25,702 nucleotides of DNA. It comes from a virus. Positions within the stretch are counted from its first letter, which is position 1; each line of letters opens with the position of its first letter. Made by a program: the position numbers and the translations under genes. The stretch is taken from positions 1-25,702 of the IMG/VR virus record IMGVR_UViG_3300020470_005538. One strand, 5' to 3'. This document shows positions 1 to 8,800 of the stretch, one piece after another. Under the pieces are notes generated by a model. The model saw only the letters and a program-made list of their open reading frames with translations. It was not told where the DNA came from and did no database searches.

Positions 1-1124
1 ATCTTTAATTTTCTAGTAGAAGTACCAAATCTAATTTCTCCATCAGGAACTGTTAAGTTACCAGAGGAGTCCATTGCCAATTTGTGAGTAGTACCAAATT
101 GAATTTCGGTATCCTGATCAAGAATTAAATTATTACTACCATCAAACTCTATAATCTTCTTAGAATTAGAATCTCCAAAACGTAGTTTTGATCCAGTAAG
201 TTCTAAGACACCATTATCATCAAAGAATAATTTGTTACCACTACCAAAGTCTAAATCCTGACCACCAATATCAACTTTACCAGACTCATCTTCACTTAGA
301 ATTCTATTGACTGATCTGATTTTAACTGGATTAGTAACACTAAGTTCTTGAGATTGGTCAGCACCAGTAGCAGCTACTTGAATGTAACCACGTGCTGCAC
401 CATTCTCAGCAGTAAATGATGTAAACGTAGCGTCTGCTTTAGCACCAGTAGAGTCTACAATTTCCAGACTGGTACCAGCCTTCATAACACTGAAACGTAA
501 TCTAAACTTCTCTTCTTGTGTAGAATCTTCTGAAGATAATTTAGAAGCAATGGTACGAGTAGCACCAGTGTCGATACTATTAACTGTATGTGATTCTTCC
601 TTCTTTCGCTTAAATGATCCTCCATCCTCAGATATAGCAGTATCACCAATCCAAAGTGAAGCACTGGTTAGATAAAGATCTCTGAAACGTAATGTAGAAG
701 AACCCAAGTCATAAGCATTATCAGTATTAGGAAGTAAGTTTGTAGAAATAACAACCTCATCACTACCATTGTTGGTAAGATTTGTTATTGCAGATCCACC
801 ACCTCCACCACCTTGTAGATCGTCGCCTGGCTGCCAGCGAGCATTTGCAGTATTCCACTTAAGAACCTGTCCGTTAGTAACCCCGCTAACGTCCACGTCA
901 GTAAGATTTGATGCTGCTAATTGTCCCTCCGTAAACGTACTACCATTCCATTTAAGGACTTGGTTCGTTGAGGGTGAATTAATTGTTATCTGAAGGTTCG
1001 TTTGATCTCCGAGATAGTCATACAACTCATTAATAACGTTATTGAGTTTAATGGCACCGTCTCGTAAGGTATCTCCAGTTCCATCATTGGCACTCACACC
1101 AATGTTAAGTGTCTGCTTAGCCAT
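1..1124 (-). CDS. Fibre-like virion structural protein, N-terminal part (runs off left edge)
   Basis: A stop-free frame starts with ATG at 1124-1122 and leaves the window at base 1, giving 374 residues and no stop. The N-terminus (MAKQTLNIGVSANDGTGDT, then an amphipathic stretch to about residue 40) is of a type I recognise at the start of fibre and baseplate-associated proteins of marine T4-like phages. Two VLKWN motifs follow (residues 56-60 and 87-91), then a hexaglycine linker (105-110), a fibre repeat of the form NAYDLGSSTLRFRDLYL (136-152), a Lys/Glu-rich patch near 172-178, and beta-repeats rich in RFG and LDxD motifs to the edge. This suggests an elongated trimeric fibre; the receptor-binding end would lie outside the window. 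It begins 27 bases after the previous gene. No clear Shine-Dalgarno is seen (AACCCCACTACT precedes ATG). A T4-like late promoter lies just upstream. The assignment as a virion fibre is inferred from motifs; which fibre it is cannot be said. Confidence 0.85.
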   Translation of the reverse strand, partial: MAKQTLNIGVSANDGTGDTLRDGAIKLNNVINELYDYLGDQTNLQITINSPSTNQVLKWNGSTFTEGQLAASNLTDVDVSGVTNGQVLKWNTANARWQPGDDLQGGGGGGSAITNLTNNGSDEVVISTNLLPNTDNAYDLGSSTLRFRDLYLTSASLWIGDTAISEDGGSFKRKKEESHTVNSIDTGATRTIASKLSSEDSTQEEKFRLRFSVMKAGTSLEIVDSTGAKADATFTSFTAENGAARGYIQVAATGADQSQELSVTNPVKIRSVNRILSEDESGKVDIGGQDLDFGSGNKLFFDDNGVLELTGSKLRFGDSNSKKIIEFDGSNNLILDQDTEIQFGTTHKLAMDSSGNLTVPDGEIRFGTSTRKLK

Positions 1125-1148
1125 AGTAGTGGGGTTTTTCTACAGTTT

Positions 1149-1156
1149 TATTTATG
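1149..1156 (-). promoter_or_regulatory. T4-like late promoter (CATAAATA)
   Basis: On the minus strand the octamer CATAAATA spans 1156 to 1149 and matches the NATAAATA consensus of T4-type late promoters, which gp55-like sigma factors recognise without a -35 box. With usual spacing, transcription would start near 1142, leaving a leader of about 18 bases before the ATG at 1124. The motif overlaps the TAA stop (1154-1152) of the upstream gene. The match and spacing are seen directly; activity is inferred. Confidence 0.6.
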
Positions 1157-2885
1157 TAAGGTCAAATTCATAATTAGTTAAATCAAAACGCACATCATTT
1201 CTAGTAAAATCTGGATTCGTGTTATCCCTATCAAGTGGGATCGAAGTCATATCAAATTTACCTATATTGCTATCCCACTTCAAAACACCTGAAGTATCTT
1301 CACCACTAGTACCACCAGTGACAGTTAGGATAACAAGGTTGGACGCAAGCGGAGAATTGGATGCTTGCTGAGGTGCACCAATAGGACCAGTAACGATACA
1401 TCTAAATCGATATCCAGTCATATATGCTTGTGCTACAACTGAATATGTGGTCGCATTTGCACCAGTAATATTTGTCCAAGCAAAGCCACCATCAGTAGAA
1501 ACTTGCCACTGATAGTTCTTTGGACCATCTTCAGGTTCAATTACAGCAATCAAACTAAAGGATTGAGTACCACCATTAGCAATCGTCGCATTAGTCGGCT
1601 GATTGGTAATGATTATACTTGGAGCAGCAGGTGGATCTCCACCACCTCCAGGATCTCCACCACCTGTCTCTTCTCCAATACCTTGATTTGCTGGTATATT
1701 TAAAGTCTCTTTAGAAGATAAACCAAAGATATAAGGAAACTTAGGAGTTAAAAACCGATTAGGTACTACTTCAATGGTACTAGAACCACCCATTCCAGCG
1801 TGAGCAGCACAGTAATAGTAAAGAGTTGCTGGTGCATCTCCTAAAGGAGTGATCTCTACATACGCTCCAGCATCACCAGGTGTACCAACAACAGTAACAC
1901 CATCAGTATATTCCGAACCACCACCGTGTAATCCATCTGAAGCAGTAGAAAACCTTAGTGGATGAGTTGCATTAGTCGCTTCTGATTGATCAAACTTATA
2001 TGTACTTCCCTTAATAAATTTTAAATTAGGAGTTTCTACACCATCAATGTAGAACTTACCATCAGATGTAGTAACAGTATATGTTTTACTCTCAGTTTCA
2101 TCACCCCAAAGGGTTAAAAAGTAAGCAAAAGTACCGTTTGGATACTCAGGAGTATAACAATAGCGACCATTATAAACATCTAAATGCCTCCCAGGTTTGT
2201 CAACGTTGTACTCATAGTCCTCCATTAGTGAACCACGTGGAGGATTTGCTGTTGTATTACCATATGCAGGTCTATTTACAGCAATAGTCTCTTTCATTTG
2301 ATACCCTGTCTCCATCAATACTACAGCAGAATTATTATTCTGAGGAGAATCATATCCATAAGGACCATATACAGGATAACCATCAAATGCAATACCTAAA
2401 ATCTTAGAGTGTCCGTCAGGGTGACGCATATTGTCACCAACATACTGACTTAGACCATAGTAATCATTGTAACCAGCCATTACCTGGTTATTCTTCCAAC
2501 AACTTAAGAAGTCACCATCGTGATAGTGATACTGATTATTCTCATTAGGATGACCACCACAACTATCTTCACCAAAATCAACCATACCAAAATCAGCAGT
2601 CGCTACCCAATGAAATCCTACTGGTGGATTTCCACCATCTCCAGCGGAGGGATTAAAGAGTGCGACACCGTTTGCAGATATACCGACTATACCTAGAGGG
2701 AAACTTCCTCCAGCTTGTGTATTATCACCGCCTCTATATGTAAAAGCGTGGCTAAAATTATACGCAGTTGCTGTATTGGGGTTGTTATCATTAGGAAAAG
2801 TACCTTTAGAAACTGGGGTGGGCATCCCATCCCCAGTAACCGTTAGTATATCAGTGCCTGGATTGTACGAACCGTTAGCTGCCAT
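1152..2885 (-). CDS. YHYH-domain virion protein with inserted cupredoxin-like domain and C-terminal Ig-like domain
   Basis: This is a complete 577-residue protein; ATG at 2885-2883, TAA at 1154-1152. Domains in order: a short beta N-terminus beginning with a TYDPxTG-like half-motif (SYNPGTDILTVT); a YHYH domain (about 41-262) with the diagnostic YHYH at 119-122 and FDGYPVYGPYGY at 167-178; a cupredoxin-like insertion (about 267-375) with candidate type-1 copper ligands H308, C359, H362 and M365; the closing KFPYIFG strand of the YHYH fold (382-388); a Gly/Pro-rich linker (about 400-422); an Ig-like domain (about 423-524) with YQW at 458-460; and a tail with VLKWDS (534-539) and two FDLT motifs. 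The start lies 8 bases after the giant gene stops, with AGGA only 2 bases from ATG, so translational coupling is likely. No signal peptide is seen. YHYH domains have no firmly known function; a role in the phage particle is inferred from context. Confidence 0.9.
   Translation of the reverse strand: MAANGSYNPGTDILTVTGDGMPTPVSKGTFPNDNNPNTATAYNFSHAFTYRGGDNTQAGGSFPLGIVGISANGVALFNPSAGDGGNPPVGFHWVATADFGMVDFGEDSCGGHPNENNQYHYHDGDFLSCWKNNQVMAGYNDYYGLSQYVGDNMRHPDGHSKILGIAFDGYPVYGPYGYDSPQNNNSAVVLMETGYQMKETIAVNRPAYGNTTANPPRGSLMEDYEYNVDKPGRHLDVYNGRYCYTPEYPNGTFAYFLTLWGDETESKTYTVTTSDGKFYIDGVETPNLKFIKGSTYKFDQSEATNATHPLRFSTASDGLHGGGSEYTDGVTVVGTPGDAGAYVEITPLGDAPATLYYYCAAHAGMGGSSTIEVVPNRFLTPKFPYIFGLSSKETLNIPANQGIGEETGGGDPGGGGDPPAAPSIIITNQPTNATIANGGTQSFSLIAVIEPEDGPKNYQWQVSTDGGFAWTNITGANATTYSVVAQAYMTGYRFRCIVTGPIGAPQQASNSPLASNLVILTVTGGTSGEDTSGVLKWDSNIGKFDMTSIPLDRDNTNPDFTRNDVRFDLTNYEFDLT
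1314..1619 (-). other. Ig-like domain (C-terminal part of the 577-residue protein)
   Basis: Residues about 423-524 show the pattern ITNQPTNATIANGGTQSFSL, then NYQWQVSTDG with the core Trp, then TYSV and FRC before a closing VILTV strand. This matches bacterial and phage Ig-like folds common on virion surfaces. It resembles the Ig-like end of the giant protein (YQWQKKD, TWTNIQGA), suggesting shared ancestry. Confidence 0.75.
1620..1691 (-). other. Gly/Pro-rich interdomain linker
   Basis: Residues about 399-422 are almost only Gly, Asp, Pro, Glu and Ala (GGGDPGGGGDPP). They join the YHYH/cupredoxin unit to the Ig-like domain and probably act as a flexible spacer. Confidence 0.7.
1761..2087 (-). 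other. Cupredoxin-like domain with complete type-1 copper ligand set
   Basis: Residues about 267-375 read as a small beta-sandwich: LKFIKGSTYKFDQ, then ATHPLRFS carrying His308, a Gly-rich loop, and YYYCAAHAGMGG carrying Cys359, His362 and Met365. The C-x2-H-x2-M loop has the same spacing as amicyanin (C-x2-H-x2-M), with the first His upstream as in plastocyanin-type proteins. Copper binding is inferred from ligands and order only. Similar HP...YYYC..H.GMGG segments are familiar to me from marine phage proteins. Confidence 0.7.
2100..2765 (-). other. YHYH domain, main part (in the 577-residue protein)
   Basis: This covers residues about 41-262. The YHYH tetrad is encoded at 2531-2520. It is followed by a Cys (C129), the conserved segment GIAFDGYPVYGPYGY, and then DVYNGRYCYTPEYPNGTFAYF near the end. 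The last strand (FPYIFG) is separated from the rest by the cupredoxin-like insertion. The giant protein carries matching segments at its window-edge end, so the fold occurs in both neighbours. Confidence 0.85.
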
Positions 2886-2890
2886 AGTCC

Positions 2891-2897
2891 TATTTAG
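2891..2897 (-). promoter_or_regulatory. Possible late-promoter-like motif CTAAATA overlapping the giant gene stop
   Basis: CTAAATA runs from 2897 to 2891 on the minus strand, overlapping the TAA stop (2896-2894) of the giant gene and followed by GGACT and the next ATG. It differs from NATAAATA, and its expected start site would fall at or after the ATG, giving a leaderless message. It could be chance or a weak site; AGGA at 2891-2888 is more likely used as a ribosome-binding site. Confidence 0.25.
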
Positions 2898-5800
2898 TTG
2901 TCATCGAAGATTTGATCAGCAGTGAAGTTGTCTACAGTAGAAGCACCGATGTTAATTGTAAGTATTGCAGACTGTGAAAGTGTTGGAGTAGCACCCGTAG
3001 ATGTGAGACCAACTCTAAACTCATCTCCACCATCACCCTGAGTAGTAGCAGGTACTGTGTACGTAGGAGCTGTAGCACCTTGGATGTTAGTCCAAGTGGT
3101 TGTGCCATAATCCTTCTTCTGCCACTGATAATTAATAACTCCACCAGCAGGTGTTGTGGATGCGATCACAGTGAAGTTAGCGGTCTGACCCTGGTTAACG
3201 GTTGTATTAACAGGTTGTGACTCGATAGTGATGTAAGACTCACCGACTGGATCTGTTTCGCCAGGAGGTACGTACTCAGGGTGGTAAATGTCAATACCGC
3301 CATTGACTCCTTCACCCGTAGGTCCAAGGAATGTGTCTGCGACAGTAGTATTAACTGCGACAGATGGCATTGTATAACCCTGACCAGCGTTCTTAACATC
3401 AATACGTGCGAGACCAACTAGTGCCTTGATCTTGCCACCGAAACCAGAGGAGGAAATCACATCAACGTTTGGACGTGAAGTGAAACCATCACCAGAGTTG
3501 GTGAGGATTGCTTCAGTGATACGACCTCTTTCTATGTTTGCAAGTGCTTGTGCGTTACGTCCACGTACCGATCCAGTGTATTCGAAGGTAATTAGTGAGT
3601 TAGAAGACTCAATTAGAGCAACAGTTCTTGGGAACTCTTCACCTTCAATCTCTAGTAAGTCACCAGCTTCGATTGGTGGTACGACTGTTGCTGCGATAAC
3701 GTCAACGTCAGAACCAACATAAGAGAAGGCAACAAAGGTTGAACCTGCACGAGGTACTTCAGAGAATATAATACGTGAACCAACTAGTTCAAAACCGATA
3801 CCTGGTTCCTGAATAACACCATTTAACTGACAAATTATATTATTTTCAGGTCTAATTGTATTAGACTGAACACCTTCAGTCAGTGTCAAGGAGTAGAAGA
3901 CTCCACCTAACTTCAAGTTAAAGGAGTTACGTAATGAGTCAAAGTCGAATGAGATATCATCTAACTGTCTTAGTTTACCAATGTAAACACCGTGGAATGT
4001 TGAGTTAACAGCAGGTGCTTCAGTGAACTGGATGTTATCTGAGAATGCAGTGAAAGCATTGTTACCGCCAGGAGGTTGTAGAATACCATTCACGAAGATC
4101 ATCATATGACCTGCGGGATCTGGGAAGTATGGAGTACCGTTTAATTGTGTAAGTTTAAAGTCTTTAGTTACACCATCAAACCCTCTGAAGTATCTTCTTA
4201 CGCGACCACGTAGATACTTGGCAACAGAACAAGCACCTCTAAATCCATTGTCACCAATGATTTGTGCGTTCTTAACAAAATCTCCAGAAGTATCACCTAG
4301 GTGGATAATTGCACGTAAACCAACCTGTTCAACTTTCTCAATCTTACCGTAAGCAGTTGTTGGGGTAATTACAACAGCAACGATTGCAGATGTGTATACA
4401 CTTGGGAAGTTAGATCCAGCAGGAATCTTAGCGAGTTGATAAGCAACATCACCAGCGATTACAGTTAAATCATCACCAATACCTACGTATCTACCTGTCT
4501 CATTTGCAAGGTATACGTTCTTGTTTGGAATATCGTGTTCAGTAACAACGAATGTATGACCAACTGACTGACCTGCGTTCTGAAGTTGTAGAACATCACC
4601 AACATTGAACGTATCATCAACACCAAAGTCAGTAATTAGATCTGCATAGTTGAACATTGTAATTTCAGTTGAGTGTACGTACTCACCGAAACCAGGGAGG
4701 ACATTAAATCCTTCAATCTCAATAATTTGATCAGTAACAGAACCGTAAATAACATCACCAGCAGCATATTGTCCGACAACGGATTCGATGTCAAATGTTA
4801 CACGACCTGACTGATTATCAAGTAGAGCACCATCATTATTACGTACAATTAATGCCTCTGCTTTACTTGTAGCATTCTTAGCGTAGATATAATCAGTAGC
4901 AATAAACTCACCCATTCTGAAGTTAACTAACAAGCGTCTATGAGTGCTAGATCCAACAGTTGCCGTGGCACCAGATGTAGTGCCTTCGATAGGATCTGTA
5001 GCAGCAATAGTACCTGCTGTTACAATCAGTTTCATATATGTCTCATTGTCTGTTGCTAAACATATACCCTTATTACCTGTAGCACCTGTCTTAACAACTT
5101 CCTCACCAAGTTCAAATACTTCAGGATCACTAGTAACTGTTATTGGTAGATAAGTTACTGCATAAAGTATATCTGCGTGATTGTCTTGAACCCTAATTAC
5201 TTCACCATATGCTCCAGATGTATCACCGAAGAATATGTCAGCAGGTTGGATACCACCAGAAATAGGAGTAGGAACAATACGCTCACCATATGTTGATGCA
5301 ACACGTACAATACCAGTCTCATCTACAACAGATAAACTATGAAGTTGTCCAACAGTTCCTGGTGACAATGATGTGATCTTATCTCCATCAATTTCTTCTG
5401 CCAACCACAATAAAGTATCAGTAGAATCTGGATGGATATAGTATTCTGTCTTATCTAATTCTGGAATTGCAGTACCTAGAACAACATAAGTAACACGATC
5501 ATAAGCAATAAATGGATGTCCTAGAGGAGCATCTATAGAACCATCAGTATTAACATCAACACCAACATCAACCTGATGCTTAATGAATGTTGTAGGTAGA
5601 ACTGAACGGTTAAGTGCAACGTCAATTAAATGATAAAGTTGTCTAATCTTATGTACAGCACTTGCTGTAGGACGTAATTCAATATTCTTATAAGGTACCT
5701 CTAAGTTATAAGGTCCAGGATTATCACAATCTTGTTCGATTGTATCGATAATCATCTCTAAAGCAGCATCTGCGTGGAAGATTAGATAAGTTCTAAAGAT

Positions 5801-8800
5801 TCCAGGATATGCAACGAAGTTACCTTCAGAGTCAAACCAACTATTAACTAATTCAAGAGTCTTGATATTTCCATCAGTAACTAAGTCATACAAGAATGCC
5901 TTACGGATAGCATCACCAAATTCTTCTTCACCTGTATATCCTGCATATGCTTGTAATGTTTTATAGTAAGATTCACGTTTGATGTAAGTATCATTGAACC
6001 ACAACAACCTTGCTGCTTGACGATACATTCCAGGTGCACGACCTAATGTATCTTCTAAGAGGTCAGACAACGTTGCCATAGCAGACGTTACGTTGTAACA
6101 AATACCACCACCAGAATTTAGAGTGTTATTTGTAAGTGGAGCATTTCTTGAAATACCTTGGTTAGTAAAGTAGTTACCACTTCCAGAAGCAGCGTCTGCA
6201 ATCACACCCATAGGATATGAGAACAATGTCATAATTGTAGATGCTTCAGTTGCACAAGCACCACTACCTGCCTGATCATAAGTGATTGTTATATCACGTT
6301 CAGCAGCACGCTCACCTGTTAATGGCCATTCACCTGGTAGGGTTCTGGTTATATTATTGAGATAAGAAGTTGGGTTACTTGCACCTGAACCGAATAGATT
6401 GATAGGAATACCCATCAAAGTTGTAATAGCAGATGCTTCAGTTGTACAACGTGTAGCACCACCACCTGTGAATGAGGTGACAGCGTTGTTGGCAGAAGTA
6501 ATAAACGTATGATTATAAGCACCACCAGTGTGTACTGCTGCCCTTCTAATACCGTGAGCAGTTGCACTTACAAATGTGTGAGTTGTGGTGTTAGTAGAAG
6601 GTTGAGTTGCTAGAACTTGAACATCAAATGTACTAGCAGTTGCATTTGAAATTGTCAAAATTCTACGACTTGAATAGTCACTAGCTCTTGGATATGAGTG
6701 CTCAGTTGCATTGCTATCTTGAGCACAAGTGAATACTAATGAATTATCATCAATAATAACTCCATCGCCATCAGACCATCCGTGTTCAGGAACTGTTAAT
6801 GTCATTACACCCGTTGTTGGGTTATAGGAAGCATTAGTTACAGTGGTCTTCGCTTGACCTTCCCAAGCGTGTGTGTAAAGTCCACCACCACGTACTGCCA
6901 TTCCCCTAGAACTGACATACTTGTGCTCATAAGCACCACCAGCAACAATCTTAGGCTTACTAATTGAGTTAGAAGCGGCAGAAACAAATGTATGAACTGT
7001 TTGATTACTTGTAGGAATATCTTCCAATACCTGAATACTAAACTGATCTAAAGTTACGTTATAGATCTTCAGTAACTTACCGCTAGCTGGGTCAGTTGCT
7101 CTTGGATAAGCGTGGTTAGAACCATTACCATCCTGTGCACAAGTGAATGTTACTGCACTATCAGCAAGTTTAATGTACTCTCCTTCGTGGAACTGGTGAC
7201 CAACTATGATCGCACCAGAAGTAGCAGTGTTAAATGTATGTGCTGTAGAGTTACTAATAGGACCAGCACCACCATTTACGTTAACAGTAATTGTAGAATT
7301 GGTTGTACCAGTAATTCTAATTTCCTTATCAAGGATATAATCCTTACCATCAGGAGTATTAGCACCAGATGAACGAGGATATGCCTTAACAGCACTATTA
7401 CCATCTTGTGCACAAGTAAAGGAAATACCACCTTCCTTAATCTTAATCTTATCACCAACCTTTAACTTATGGTTAGCACCAATAGTTAACTCCATATCAC
7501 CTGTAGAAGTGTTATAAGTTGCTCCAGTTGGTGTATATGCAAGGTTACCAAGAACCGTCAGACGCATTTCACCAGTCTTAGGATCATATGTAGCACCTGT
7601 TGGTGTCCAAGTATCTGTGGTGTTAACGTAGTTGTGAGTTGTAGTGTTAGAAGATATACCAACATTAAACTGAATAGTTCCATCTGGATGATCAATGCCA
7701 CTTGTAGTTGCTGATACGAATGTATGAACAGTCTTATCAAGGTTGGCCTTACTTACACAAACATCAAACTCATCAGTAGTTACATTTCCTATTGGTAGAT
7801 ACTCATCATAAGATGGATCAGTTACTCTTGGATAAGAGTGAGTTGTGGTATTATCATCTCTAGCACAAGTAAATGTGATAGAATTCTCCTTCATCTTGAT
7901 CCTATCATTTGCTTTCTCAACACCATTAGAAACAGCAGAAACGAATGTATGAGTAAAGTCAACTGAGATAGCACCTTTACCGAAGAAGTAACCTGTATTT
8001 ACGTGGAAATGATTTGTACTTACGTTATGAACTACTAACCACTGGTTAGAAACTGGGTCTGTAGAACGTGGATAAGTATGGTTTGTAGCATTATTATCCT
8101 TGGAACAGGTGAATGTTAATGAGTTATCATCAATCTTAATACGATCACCATTTCTAAATCCGTGACCAGCAATAGTTAATCTTAGATCACTGGTATCTGG
8201 ATCATACTTAGCAGCAGTAACTGTATGTCTAGTAGAGGCATTAAACCCGTGACTTGGTACAGTCAATCTCATTACACCAGTAGTAGGATCATACTGAGCA
8301 TAGGTTGCTGTCTTATGTTGCCAACCAACCTGATCTATGTTGATTCCACGCTGATAGAATGGGTCTCTCTTATGAACAAATCCACCAGTCTTAGACTTAA
8401 TGAAGTTGTGAGTATATAAACCACCACCTCTAATAGTTGCACGTGTGCAGCAATTAGCAGCAGCACTTACAAATGTGTGAGCAGAGATATTAGTAGAAGG
8501 TACAACATCTAAAATCTTAACGTTGAATGTGTCATTAGTTACGCTAGAAATTACACTCCACTTATCCCAGAATGGGTCTGTCTTACGTGGGTATGTGTGA
8601 TTAGTAGCGTGACTGTCTCTATCACAAGTAAATGTGAGAGACTCCTCAGCAAACTTAACCATATCACCTTCTTCAAATCCGTGACCAACAATAGTCACAG
8701 TCATAATTCCTGTAGTAGGAATGTAAGTGATAGCAGTAGGTGTCTTACCTACTTGTGGCTGGAATACGTGAGTAGTTGTGTTAGTGGAAGGAATATCCTT

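Noticed and set aside
769-993. Plus-strand frame beginning with a polyproline tract
   Set aside because: It is the antisense of the hexaglycine linker and VLKW motifs of the fibre-like gene and has no domain of its own.
1126-1145. Intergenic hairpin (GTAG ... CTAC) as a terminator
   Set aside because: The stem is only four base pairs with a loop of ten bases and no T-run follows; it is too weak to support.
1791-1811. Haem-binding (cytochrome c) motif around YYYCAAHAGMGG
   Set aside because: A CxxCH motif is needed and there is only one Cys; a cupredoxin loop explains the Cys, His and Met better.
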